Shown here in pieces: positions 53,187 to 61,764 of a DNA stretch of 64,000 nucleotides; the stretch's first letter is position 1; every line of letters starts with the position of its first letter. The position numbers were made by a program, and so were the translations under genes. The stretch is taken from NCBI GenBank assembly GCA_035504095.1, contig DATJSN010000075.1:1-64000 (forward strand), in the 5' to 3' direction. Under the pieces are notes generated by a model. That model did not search any database. It was not told the origin of the DNA and saw only the letters and a program-made list of their open reading frames with translations. Source of the stretch: DATJSN01 sp035504095. Lineage in GTDB: Bacteria; Planctomycetota; Phycisphaerae; WQYP01.

Positions 53187-54800
53187 ATGAAAGAGGTTTC
53201 AGTGCAGCAGCAATCATCCCAGTTGGCCACGCCGGCGCTGGAAGAATTTGAAAAACTGGCCCGGCCCGGGGCGGTGATTCCGGTTTATGCAACGTTATGC
53301 GGGGATCATCTGACGCCTGTGACGGCATACGAGAGGCTCTCGGGGCTTTCCAAACATTCGTTTCTGCTCGAATCGGTGGTGGGTGGGGAACGGATGGCCC
53401 GGTATTCGTTTCTGGGTTCATCGCCGCATACGGTTATCCAGGCGTATGGGAACAAGGTGCGCGTCACGGAATTTGCCGGCGGCAAAGAGGAAAAAAAGGA
53501 GTTCGATTCAGCCGATCCGCTGCGCGAACTGGAAAAACTGCTCGCCGGGGTACGGGCTCCAAAGACACCCGGTCTGCCGGCGTTTACCGGCGGGGCGGTG
53601 GGTTATGCCGGTTATGACACGGTTCGCTATCTGGAACCGGAAAAACTTTCCTCGCCGCCGCGCGATGATCGGGGTTTGCCTGATCTGTCATTCGGCATTT
53701 ACGACGATCTGGTGATCTTCGATCACGTATACAAAACAATTATTGTTGTCGCGAACGTGCGGGTGGGATTTGGGCCGGTGCGTACAGATTACGCGGGGGC
53801 GCTGGCGCGGCTGGGGCGCGTTATTGAGGCACTCTCGACGCCGGGGGCGGCGCGGCTGGGAGTTGTGAATTTAAACCAGGAAAACCGGCCCGCTTACCAG
53901 AGCAATTTTACGCGCGAGGCGTTTGAAAAAGCAGTTTTAGCCGCCAAGGAATTTATCAAGGCGGGGGATATTTTTCAGGTGGTGCTTTCGCAGCGCCTGG
54001 AAGTGAAAACCGCGGCGCATCCGTTCGACATTTACCGCGCCCTGCGGATGATCAATCCGTCGCCATTTATGTTTTATCTGACGGCGCCGGAGTGCACGCT
54101 GGTTGGTTCCTCGCCGGAGATCATGTGCCGGGTGCAGGACGGCGTAATTACCAACCGCCCGCTGGCGGGAACGCGCCCGCGCGGCGCGACGGCAGAGGAA
54201 GATCAGAAGCTGGAGCAGGAATTGCTCGCCGATCCCAAGGAGCGCGCCGAGCACGTGATGCTGGTGGACCTGGGCCGCAACGACGTGGGGCGCGTGGCGG
54301 AGCCGGGGACGGTGAAAATCAGCGACGTGATGACCATCGAACGCTACAGCCACGTGATGCACATTGTCAGCGACGTGAGCGGAAAACTTTCGGATTCGAA
54401 AACCTGTTTCGACGCTTTACGGATGACTCTGCCGGTAGGGACGGTGAGCGGGGCGCCAAAGATACGGGCGATGCAAATTATTGATGAACTCGAGCCCACG
54501 CGGCGCGGACCGTACGCCGGGGCGGTGGGGTATGTGGATTATGCGGGGAATATGGATACGTGCATTGCGCTGAGGACAATGGTCGTGACGGCGGCGGCGG
54601 AGCCGCCGACAAAAGGGGATAGGGGACAGGGTATAGGTGATAGGGAACAGAAAAAGGATGAGGGGAAATTTCAAGTGTATGTGCAGGCGGGCGGAGGGAT
54701 CGTGGCTGATTCGGTGCCCGCGAATGAATATCAAGAATCGCTGAATAAGGCGGCGGCGTTACTTAAAGCGGTGGCGTTGGCGGAAAAGGGGCTCGGATAG
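53187..54800 (+). CDS. trpE: anthranilate synthase component I
   Basis: 537 residues. Makes anthranilate from chorismate (with TrpG, which is not in the window). Signatures: ESVVGGERMARYSFLG near the N-terminus, FQVVLSQRLEV, GSSPEIMCRV, IVSDVSGKLSD, PVGTVSGAPKIRAMQIIDELE. Between ALRTMVV and YVQAGGGIVADS an extra stretch of about 20 residues (KGDRGQGIGDREQKKDEG) is encoded by a periodic repeat also found between genes. Start uncertain: ATG 53187 (AGG very close), with GTG 53202 (GAGG 5 nt upstream) as alternative. The stop lies in a 9-bp palindrome. Confidence 0.95.
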   Translation: MKEVSVQQQSSQLATPALEEFEKLARPGAVIPVYATLCGDHLTPVTAYERLSGLSKHSFLLESVVGGERMARYSFLGSSPHTVIQAYGNKVRVTEFAGGKEEKKEFDSADPLRELEKLLAGVRAPKTPGLPAFTGGAVGYAGYDTVRYLEPEKLSSPPRDDRGLPDLSFGIYDDLVIFDHVYKTIIVVANVRVGFGPVRTDYAGALARLGRVIEALSTPGAARLGVVNLNQENRPAYQSNFTREAFEKAVLAAKEFIKAGDIFQVVLSQRLEVKTAAHPFDIYRALRMINPSPFMFYLTAPECTLVGSSPEIMCRVQDGVITNRPLAGTRPRGATAEEDQKLEQELLADPKERAEHVMLVDLGRNDVGRVAEPGTVKISDVMTIERYSHVMHIVSDVSGKLSDSKTCFDALRMTLPVGTVSGAPKIRAMQIIDELEPTRRGPYAGAVGYVDYAGNMDTCIALRTMVVTAAAEPPTKGDRGQGIGDREQKKDEGKFQVYVQAGGGIVADSVPANEYQESLNKAAALLKAVALAEKGLG

Positions 54801-54925
54801 CGCAGCATAGCTGCGCTAAGAGCAGTTGAATTTGGAACAGGTGAACAGGGGAGCAAATAAGGAAAAAGGCAAGACTGTAACCACGAAAAGACACGAAAAT
54901 ATTTACCACAACGGCACGACGATAC
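54798..54925. repeat. stop-codon palindrome and periodic repeats after trpE
   Basis: TAGCGCAGC (54798-54806)-ata-GCTGCGCTA (54810-54818) is a 9-bp stem whose first three bases are the trpE stop codon. Then 'ggaacaggtgaacaggggagc' (54835-54855) and 'aaccacgaaaagacacgaaa'/'ccacaacggcacgacgatacgacg' phrases (54880-54930). Confidence 0.6.
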
Positions 54926-54931
54926 GACGCT

Positions 54932-55288
54932 CTATCGAGCGGATTTTTGAGCGGCCTTGAGCGCGCGATCAATTTTCCCGACCGTCTTTAATGTCGGATT
55001 CGTCCTGGCACGCTCCAGGCGATTCAGACTCTCCACCGGGATACCCGCCCGCCGTGCCAATTCCGCTTGTGATAATCCCAGTTTACGCCGATCCTGGATG
55101 ATCTTGCGGGCCAAGGAAGCGCGAGCGAATTCCAATGCCGGGTAATTGCCGTCAGAAAGTTTCTTAGGCAATGGCGGCAAGTTGCCTTTCACTCTTTGAA
55201 TCCCGGCCCGCTGCAGCAGAGCCAGATAATCACGTTCCGGCAATTGAACCATGCGCCTGCCTTTAATTTCCAGTGTTTGAACGATCAT
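54932..55288 (-). CDS. XRE-family antitoxin
   Basis: 118 residues. N-terminal segment MIVQTLEIKGRRMVQLPERDY, then a helix-turn-helix of the Cro/C1 type: LARKIIQDRRKLGLSQAELARRAGIPVESLNRLE. Such proteins neutralise RelE-type toxins and repress their own operon. ATG 55288 lies 4 nt after the toxin stop, with GAGG overlapping the toxin's last codons, so translation is coupled; the longer frame to 55405 runs over the toxin gene and is rejected. Toxin-first order is HigBA-like. Confidence 0.85.
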   Translation of the reverse strand: MIVQTLEIKGRRMVQLPERDYLALLQRAGIQRVKGNLPPLPKKLSDGNYPALEFARASLARKIIQDRRKLGLSQAELARRAGIPVESLNRLERARTNPTLKTVGKIDRALKAAQKSAR

Positions 55289-55292
55289 CTTT

Positions 55293-55547
55293 TCAGTCCT
55301 CGTAAAATCCATCGCGATGCCCGATACGCTCCACAACAACCACGTCGCCCCGGAGAACAAACTGCAAGCGGTAATCGCCGGTGCGCATGCGATAGTGCCC
55401 GGCAAGTTTTCCTCTCAATGGTTTGGCCCCGCTTACATGAGGCCAACGCTCTAATCGGGCCAAAATCCCGATCATACGGGCATGAATATCCCTGGGCAGT
55501 TCCTCCAGTTCAGACGCTGCGCCGGGCGTCATTCTCACAGCCGCCAT
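55293..55547 (-). CDS. RelE/ParE-family toxin
   Basis: 84 residues. Compact RelE fold with the closing strands KPLRGKLAGHYRMRTGDYRLQF and VVVERIGHRDGFYED; the basic/aromatic residues Arg, Tyr and His at the end correspond to the mRNA-cleavage surface in RelE-type toxins. ATG has AGGA 6 nt upstream. Forms a two-gene module with the downstream XRE antitoxin. Whether it cleaves mRNA or poisons gyrase (ParE) is not decidable here. Confidence 0.85.
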   Translation of the reverse strand: MAAVRMTPGAASELEELPRDIHARMIGILARLERWPHVSGAKPLRGKLAGHYRMRTGDYRLQFVLRGDVVVVERIGHRDGFYED

Positions 55548-55710
55548 AAACTATCCTATCCAACATTGACATATAAATCAATACCGTGGGTTCTCATCCG
55601 ATCCTGGCCATAATCATAAAGGTTTTCAGATTTGGCAACCGCGAAAGGCGCAATGCGCTTTAACTCAAAGGTATACATTTCATATTTGAGATATCAGAGA
55701 TGTAATTCGC

Positions 55711-58602
55711 CTATTTCGCTTCCAGCCAATTATCGCCCCAGCCGACGTCCACCTTTAACGGAACGGATAATTCCAACGCGTGTTCCATTTCGTGCTTGAT
55801 CATGCGCGAATAAAGCTCGACATTTTCCTTGCGGCATTCAAAAACCAACTCATCGTGGACCTGAAGGATCAGGCGAATCTGATCCGCCGATGGGCGAATT
55901 TTGTGATCGATGTTCACCATGGCTTGTTTGATGAGATCCGCGGCGGAGCCCTGGATCACAGTGTTAATGGCGGCACGCCTGCCGAATTGCTGAACGGCCT
56001 GATTGGAAGAGAGGATTTCCGGGATCTTTCTGCGGCGGCCGGAAATGGTGGTGACGAAGCCTTCGTGCATGGCCTGCTGGACGCACTGGCGGGCGAAAAA
56101 GTCGATGTTGGGGAAACGGGCCTTGTAGGCGGCGATGAAGGCGTCGGCGTCCTGACGGGAAATTTTTAAAACTTTGGCCAGGCCAAAAGCCGTCTGGCCG
56201 TAAATGATGCCGAAATTAACGGTTTTGGCAACGCGGCGCATATCGGGTGTGACCTTATCGGGGCTGGTGTGATAAACCTGCGTGGCTACGAATTGGTGAA
56301 TGTCCATGTCCTGGGTAAAGGCGTCGAGCAACGCCGGCTCGCGGCAAAAGTGGGCCAGAATGCGCAATTCGATCTGGGAATAATCGGCGACGAGGAGGCA
56401 GAACTGCGGTCCGCCGGCGACGAAGGCGCGGCGAATTTGGCGACCGATTTCGGTGCGAATGGGAATGTTCTGCAGGTTCGGATCGCTGCTGGAAAGCCGG
56501 CCGGTTTCGGCGACGGTCTGGTTGAAACTGGCGTGGACCCGGCCGGTTTTTGGCGAAACCTGGCGGACCAGGGCGTCCAGATACGTGCTTTGGAGTTTGG
56601 CCAGTTGGCGGTATTCGACGATTAACGCGGGGACTTCGTGGTCTTCGGCGAGTGTTTCGAGGACTTCCAGATCGGTGCTGGGACCGGTTTTGTTTTTACG
56701 GATGACCGGCAGGCCGAGTTTAGTAAACAGAACGTCGGCGAGCTGCTTGGGCGAGTCGGGATTAAAGTCGGTTTGTGCCGCGGCCATGATGCGCTGCTTA
56801 AGATCGGCGATTTTTTTGCTGTTCTCGCGGCCGAATTGCTGGAGCAGGGCGACGTCGACTTTAACGCCTGTGAATTCCATGTCGGCGAGGATGCGGACAA
56901 TGGGCATTTCCAGTTCGAAGAGAAGTTTGTCCTGGCCCTGTTTGTGGACCATGTCCAGAAGCAGGCGCGCCAGACGCATGGTTACGTCGGCGTCTTCGGC
57001 GGAGTAGCGGGCGGCACGGTCGAGCGGGACATCGGCGAAGCTGGATTGTTTGGCGCCGGTTCCGATCAGATCGGAGATGGGAATGGGTTCGAGTTTAAGA
57101 TAATCACGGGCGAGGGAATCCATGGAATGGCTGCGGCGCGCGGCATCGACGACATAACTGGCGACCATGGTGTCCAGAAAAATGCCGTCCAGTGTGAAGC
57201 CGTGGTTACGCAGGACGTTGAGATCGTATTTGAGATTCTGGCCGATTTTTTTAATTTTGGGGTCGGCGAGCAGGGGCTGGAGTTTTTGGCGCACGAGTTC
57301 AAGGCTGAGCTGGCAGCCGGGCCCCATGACCGGCACATACCAGGCGAGAGTTTCGTGGACGCAAAGGGAGACGCCGCAGAGTTTGGATTGCATGGCGCCC
57401 AGCGAATCGGTTTCGGTATCGACAGCGAGGCGGCGATCAGGGGATTCTTTGAGATCGGCGGTGATTTGCCGGAGCATTTTTTCGAGGTCTTCGAAAGTGT
57501 TGACGAGGCGGAAATCGCCCTGGACTTCGGGAAGAGGGGACAACGTTGGAGAAGCCGCCATAGACGGGAGTTGGGAGTCGGGAGTCGGGAGTGATGTTTC
57601 AGATGAAGTTGATGAGATATCGGAGAATAGGCCGGTCTCGGCAGGTTTAGAAGTGGGTTTAGTTTTTGCTGGTGGTGATGAAGACGGGAGTCGGACGTCG
57701 GGCGTCGGACGGGACGGAATGTTAGCAGCGCCCAGCGTTTGTTGAACCTGGCGGAGCGTTCCCTGAAGCCGATGAAAATCCAGTTCGGTAAAAATGGGCT
57801 GGAGTTTTTCCAGCGCGGCGGGATTGACTTGTAAACTGGAGAGATTCAATTCCAGCGGCACATCGCGCTTTAATGCGACAAGCTGGCGCGACTGGTCGAG
57901 GACCGCCAGATTGTCGCGAAAGGCCTGGCCAATCTTGCCGGTAATTTCATCGGCGTGTTTGATCAGATTGTCCAAAGTGCCGAACTGGGCGATCCATTTG
58001 GCGGCGGTTTTGGGTCCGACGCCTGGGATGCCGGGGATGTTGTCGACGGCGTCGCCGGTGAGGGCCAAAACATCGGCGGCCTGGGCGGGCGTGTAGCCTT
58101 TTTTGTCCAATAGAGCCTTCTCGTCAAAAACTTCGCCGGTCTGAATGTCATATAAATGAACGTTCGGGCTGATGAGCTGATCGAGGTCTTTGTCACGCGA
58201 GCAGATGAATATTTCAATGTCTTCATTTTGCTGACCGCGGGTGAGCTTTTCGACCAGTGTGGCGATGACGTCGTCGGCTTCAAAGCCGGGAATCTGAAAA
58301 ATGGGAATTTCGATCGTTGCCGTAATCTGGCAGATGCGTTCGATCTGCACGGGCATGTCTTCGGGCATGGGTTTGCGATGGGCTTTGTAATCGGCGGAAA
58401 GAATTTCCCGCCCGCTGGAGCCGGCGTCCATGGCCAGGGCAAGATGCGTGGGTTTGCGTTCCTGAAGAAGTTTAAGCAGCGCGGTGGAGAAGCCAAAGGT
58501 GGCGTTGGTCGGCTCGCCGGAGCGGCTGGTGAGGCCGGGCAGGGCGTAATAGGCACGATAAATCTGGGCGTGGCCGTCGATGATGTAGTATGACTGCGTC
58601 AT
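55711..58602 (-). CDS. polA: DNA polymerase I
   Basis: 963 residues. 5'-3' exonuclease (SADYKAHRKPMPEDM, LTGDAVDNIPGIPGVGPKTA), an active-looking 3'-5' proofreading domain (VDTETDSLG near 393; NLKYDL; YSAEDAD) and the family A polymerase (VADYSQIELRILAHF, KTVNFGIIYGQT near 800, LQVHDELVFE near 917). The linker between nuclease and proofreading domains (about 290-355) is expanded and contains two translated CTCCCG-type repeats (PTPDVRLPSS and LPTPDSQLPS). Identity secure; the start ATG has no ribosome-binding site and lies in repeat-like DNA. Confidence 0.97.
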   Translation of the reverse strand: MTQSYYIIDGHAQIYRAYYALPGLTSRSGEPTNATFGFSTALLKLLQERKPTHLALAMDAGSSGREILSADYKAHRKPMPEDMPVQIERICQITATIEIPIFQIPGFEADDVIATLVEKLTRGQQNEDIEIFICSRDKDLDQLISPNVHLYDIQTGEVFDEKALLDKKGYTPAQAADVLALTGDAVDNIPGIPGVGPKTAAKWIAQFGTLDNLIKHADEITGKIGQAFRDNLAVLDQSRQLVALKRDVPLELNLSSLQVNPAALEKLQPIFTELDFHRLQGTLRQVQQTLGAANIPSRPTPDVRLPSSSPPAKTKPTSKPAETGLFSDISSTSSETSLPTPDSQLPSMAASPTLSPLPEVQGDFRLVNTFEDLEKMLRQITADLKESPDRRLAVDTETDSLGAMQSKLCGVSLCVHETLAWYVPVMGPGCQLSLELVRQKLQPLLADPKIKKIGQNLKYDLNVLRNHGFTLDGIFLDTMVASYVVDAARRSHSMDSLARDYLKLEPIPISDLIGTGAKQSSFADVPLDRAARYSAEDADVTMRLARLLLDMVHKQGQDKLLFELEMPIVRILADMEFTGVKVDVALLQQFGRENSKKIADLKQRIMAAAQTDFNPDSPKQLADVLFTKLGLPVIRKNKTGPSTDLEVLETLAEDHEVPALIVEYRQLAKLQSTYLDALVRQVSPKTGRVHASFNQTVAETGRLSSSDPNLQNIPIRTEIGRQIRRAFVAGGPQFCLLVADYSQIELRILAHFCREPALLDAFTQDMDIHQFVATQVYHTSPDKVTPDMRRVAKTVNFGIIYGQTAFGLAKVLKISRQDADAFIAAYKARFPNIDFFARQCVQQAMHEGFVTTISGRRRKIPEILSSNQAVQQFGRRAAINTVIQGSAADLIKQAMVNIDHKIRPSADQIRLILQVHDELVFECRKENVELYSRMIKHEMEHALELSVPLKVDVGWGDNWLEAK
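57563..57715. repeat. GGGAGTC repeats inside polA
   Basis: Two runs of the same phrase family, gacgggagttgggagtcggg (57563-57594) and gacgggagtcggacgtcggg (57683-57715), both in frame in the interdomain linker. Related runs: 19184-19214 (intergenic), 29725-29760 (inside the phosphoesterase) and 36569-36594 (intergenic, diverged). Confidence 0.65.
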
Positions 58603-58653
58603 AGATATAGGGTACAGGAAAATTTGAGATTTGAAATTTCAAATTTCAAATGA

Positions 58654-59982
58654 TTACTGTCCCTGCGAATTTTCGGCCGACGGCATTTGGACAGGAGCGT
58701 TTTCGGAGGAATTGTCGGGCATGGCGGGTTCGGTTGTGGGACCGCCTTGCGGAGCCACGCCGGGTTTAAGGAACAAATAGTAGAGCCGGCCCTGGCTGTA
58801 TTCATAACCCGCCTGGGCCTGGGCATCGGGGCCAATGCCCATGTAAATATCGGCGCGGCCCGCGGCGCGAATAGCGCCGCCGGAATCCTGATCGAGCATG
58901 AAGCCGGTGAAGGGAGTAATGTTGCCCTGCGTGTCGGGCATTTGAGCCTGCACAAACGTGAGCGCGGCGCGCGGGAAAATGGTTTGATAAGGCGGGGCGG
59001 TAATGGTTTTATCGGTGGCCAGCGTGCGATGATCGGTCACCATGACGCCCAGTGAAGCCAGGGGCCAGCGATTGGGATCGTAGGGTTTGAGAAACGCCAT
59101 GAAGTCGTTGTTGTTGATGATGGTTTCCACATCCTGCGGATGCTCCTGGAAATATTCCTGAATGGAAGGAAGAGAAAGTTTTTCGGCGGGGATTTTGCCT
59201 TCCTTCACCAGTTCGGCGCCCAGGCCGTTGTAATTACGACCGTTGTCGCCGGCGTAGCCAATGGTGACGGTTTCGCCGTCGGTCAGGATGACTTTGGCGG
59301 AACCCTGAATTTCGACAATGTAGGCATCAAGGGGCGTGCTGAACCAGACCAGTTCGAGGCCTTTAAGGGCGCCCGAGGATAAAAGTTCGGAGCGCGTGGG
59401 ATAGGGCTGCAGAACGCCGTTAACTTTCTGGCCGAGGGTCTGGCCGCTGACCGGGTCGGAAACCAGATCGGGCGGGCGCTTGTAGACGGGATATTGATAT
59501 TCGGGTGTCTCGGTCATGCTGCCGTAGAGAATGGGCGTATAGTAGCCGGTGAACCAGACGCTGTTATTTTCATCATAGCCTTTGGAAATATATACATCAT
59601 AACGGGAGACAATCTGCTGCTGGAATTCATCCGGCGAAGAAATGTTCTGGAGCATATATTTAAAGTCGTAGAGCGAACTGAGAACCTGATCGTGCGTGAT
59701 CGGGCCGTCGGGGAAAAACTTCTGGCTGGAGGGAGATTGGAGATAAGCGATGGAACGATCGATGGCCTGGATCAGGCCGTCTTTATTCATGAAGGCATTG
59801 CGCATGTCGGGGTATTGATCGGCGGAAAGCAGGGTGAGGCCCCATTCGCCCGGCGCCAACTGGCGGTTTACGTCCGTCTTGGTTGTGGGAGGACCAATGA
59901 AGGTGTTGTTCTGAGTGCAGGCACAAAGCAGGGCAGAAAAGGAGAAGATCAAAAATAACAACAGGCAGTTGCGCAGATTCAT
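58654..59982 (-). CDS. mltA: membrane-bound lytic murein transglycosylase A
   Basis: 442 residues. Lipoprotein signal MNLRNCLLLFLIF...LLCAC places it at the outer membrane. The MltA barrel shows VWFTGYYTPILYGSM and YAGDNGRNYNGLG; the 3D domain carries the catalytic-Asp region MLDQDSGGAIRAAGRADIY. Cleaves glycan strands to 1,6-anhydromuropeptides. With murI this supports peptidoglycan. ATG has AAGGA 8 nt upstream. A 16-bp palindrome ATTTGAAATTTCAAAT (58629-58644) lies just past the stop. Confidence 0.94.
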   Translation of the reverse strand: MNLRNCLLLFLIFSFSALLCACTQNNTFIGPPTTKTDVNRQLAPGEWGLTLLSADQYPDMRNAFMNKDGLIQAIDRSIAYLQSPSSQKFFPDGPITHDQVLSSLYDFKYMLQNISSPDEFQQQIVSRYDVYISKGYDENNSVWFTGYYTPILYGSMTETPEYQYPVYKRPPDLVSDPVSGQTLGQKVNGVLQPYPTRSELLSSGALKGLELVWFSTPLDAYIVEIQGSAKVILTDGETVTIGYAGDNGRNYNGLGAELVKEGKIPAEKLSLPSIQEYFQEHPQDVETIINNNDFMAFLKPYDPNRWPLASLGVMVTDHRTLATDKTITAPPYQTIFPRAALTFVQAQMPDTQGNITPFTGFMLDQDSGGAIRAAGRADIYMGIGPDAQAQAGYEYSQGRLYYLFLKPGVAPQGGPTTEPAMPDNSSENAPVQMPSAENSQGQ

Positions 59983-60357
59983 GGGAACGATCCTTCGTTA
60001 ACAGAATTCCCGGCCTTGGGCTGGCCAGTCTACATGCGGCAAATATACCATAGGCCGCGGCGAGAGGGTAGGCGGCGTGTCGAAACCAAGCCGTAGATTT
60101 TGGGGTTCAGATTCATAGATTACAGATGAGCAGGCCATGGGCCACGGATTCAACTACGAAAGGCCCCGGCAAGAAATGCCGGGGCTATAAGAGTTTCGGA
60201 GTTCAGATTACATAATTTAATCCTCGAAATACGGCCACCGTGACGCAATAATTCTTGACGCTCTGATGACGTGATGATAGGGTAGAGACAAGCCGATCAA
60301 GACTCGGGACTTGCCGACAATACCGGCAAAAAATCATCACCATCAAAGGAGCCGTCC
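59983..60357. other. 375-bp gap upstream of the SH3 protein
   Basis: No gene. Holds the hairpin CCCCGGC-aagaaat-GCCGGGG (60164-60184) followed by CTAT, the same repeat as at 50940. A possible promoter TTGACG (60255-60260), 17 nt, TAGGGT precedes the SH3-protein gene; the -10 is weak. Confidence 0.45.
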
Positions 60358-61764
60358 ATGGAGACGATGGGGAAAATCAGGATGGAATTAAACCGGAAAA
60401 TATTAGTTGTCGCCGCGGTCGCGGTGTTTTTGGCGGGGATAACGGGAACAAGGGCAGTTTGGGCGCAAGCGCAGCCGGCGACCCCGGGGGATCAGAGTGT
60501 TTCCCTGCCGGTGCCGACGACCGAGCCGCTGAACATTTCAGCGCCAATTTCCGCAACGCCGCCGACAACTGAGCCGGTGGAAAACGCGAATTCATTTGTG
60601 GGACAGATCAGCGCCACGAATGTGAACGTGCGCAGCGGACCATCGGAGGCTTATTACGCGGTGGGCCAACTGGATCAGGGAGATTTGGTGCAAGTAATGG
60701 GCACCAAAAACGGCTGGTACCGCATTGCGCCGCCGGAGGGAACCAAGGCGTATATCGCCAGGCAGTTCGTTAAGCTCAGCGAGGACGGAACCACGGGCGT
60801 GGTAACGGGTGATTTTGTAAACGTGCGCGCTGCGAGCCCAATTACGCCGGAGAGTAATTTTGCCATCATCGCGGTGGAGCGTGAAGGAACGGAATTAGAT
60901 GTCTCCGGACAAACCGATCAATATTACATTATTGATCCGCCGGCCAACGCGGGTTTTTACATCATATCGCAGTTTGTCAAACCGGCGCCGGCCGGCGTGA
61001 CGTATATTGCTCCGCAGATCAAACTGCCGCCGGGAGTCAATCCGGAAATTGCCACCGTGACGCCGCCGACAACCGCGCCGGCGACCACTCAGGAAGGCAT
61101 ACCGATCCCGCCTGCGCCAGGACAGACAAACAATCCGCCGGCGACACAAACTGCGATACAAGTTCCGCCGATGCAACCCGTGCCTACACCTGTTCCGGTG
61201 CCGGCGAAAAACTACAATTCCGAGGCTTATACAACTTATGCGCAATTGAACAACCAGGCGGAGGAAGAATGGAAAAAGCCGCTGTTGCAGCGCAACCTGG
61301 ATCCGCTGCTGGAGGGTTATCAGGATTTATTGGCACAGCCGAACCTGCCGCCATCGGTACAAGAGGGTAGTAAGGCGCGGCTGGATGCGATCAAGAACGC
61401 GATCGCGATTCAGAACATATACAAGGCGAATCAGCAAACGCCGCCGATCAACCAGGTGATTGCTCCATATCAGCAGCAATGGCAGGCATCGCAGGATGAA
61501 CTGCAAAAGGCCATGGAGACGGCGCCGTTTCTGGCCAAGGGGATTCTTAAGGCCAGCGACAGCACGGGTAATTACGCTTTGATCGATCCGGATACCGGCC
61601 GTGTGGCGGCATACGTGGAACCAAGCACGTCAATCGACCTGAGTAAACTGGTGGGTTCCTACATCGGCGTGAAGGGCGACATCGTCAATCAGACCGGCAC
61701 GGTGATTAATGTGATCGACGCGGAAAGCGCCACGCTGCTGCCGAATCCAACGGTAGGACAGTGA
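60358..61764 (+). CDS. secreted protein with two SH3b domains
   Basis: 468 residues. Signal peptide (ILVVAAVAVFLAGITGTRAVWAQA), then two bacterial SH3 domains: NVNVRSGPSEAYYAVGQLDQGD (about 83-105) with GWYRIAPPEG, and GDFVNVRAASPITPESNF with YYIIDPPANAGFYI. A Pro/Thr-rich linker and a helical segment follow, ending in a short beta domain (GSYIGVKGDIVNQTGTVI). Probably a cell-wall-associated protein. ATG 60358 has AAAGGAG 6-7 nt upstream. Function beyond wall binding is unknown. Confidence 0.82.
   Translation: METMGKIRMELNRKILVVAAVAVFLAGITGTRAVWAQAQPATPGDQSVSLPVPTTEPLNISAPISATPPTTEPVENANSFVGQISATNVNVRSGPSEAYYAVGQLDQGDLVQVMGTKNGWYRIAPPEGTKAYIARQFVKLSEDGTTGVVTGDFVNVRAASPITPESNFAIIAVEREGTELDVSGQTDQYYIIDPPANAGFYIISQFVKPAPAGVTYIAPQIKLPPGVNPEIATVTPPTTAPATTQEGIPIPPAPGQTNNPPATQTAIQVPPMQPVPTPVPVPAKNYNSEAYTTYAQLNNQAEEEWKKPLLQRNLDPLLEGYQDLLAQPNLPPSVQEGSKARLDAIKNAIAIQNIYKANQQTPPINQVIAPYQQQWQASQDELQKAMETAPFLAKGILKASDSTGNYALIDPDTGRVAAYVEPSTSIDLSKLVGSYIGVKGDIVNQTGTVINVIDAESATLLPNPTVGQ

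Noticed and set aside
53021..53230. N-terminal extension of the third glycosyltransferase
   Set aside because: Cys-rich, overlaps trpE and the repeat DNA, and is absent from the paralogs.
57066..57338. Evidence of a defective proofreading domain in polA
   Set aside because: The DTETD, NLKYD and YSAEDAD acidic residues are all present.
56638..57594. 318-codon plus-strand frame
   Set aside because: Antisense to polA, whose three domains are fully conserved on the other strand.
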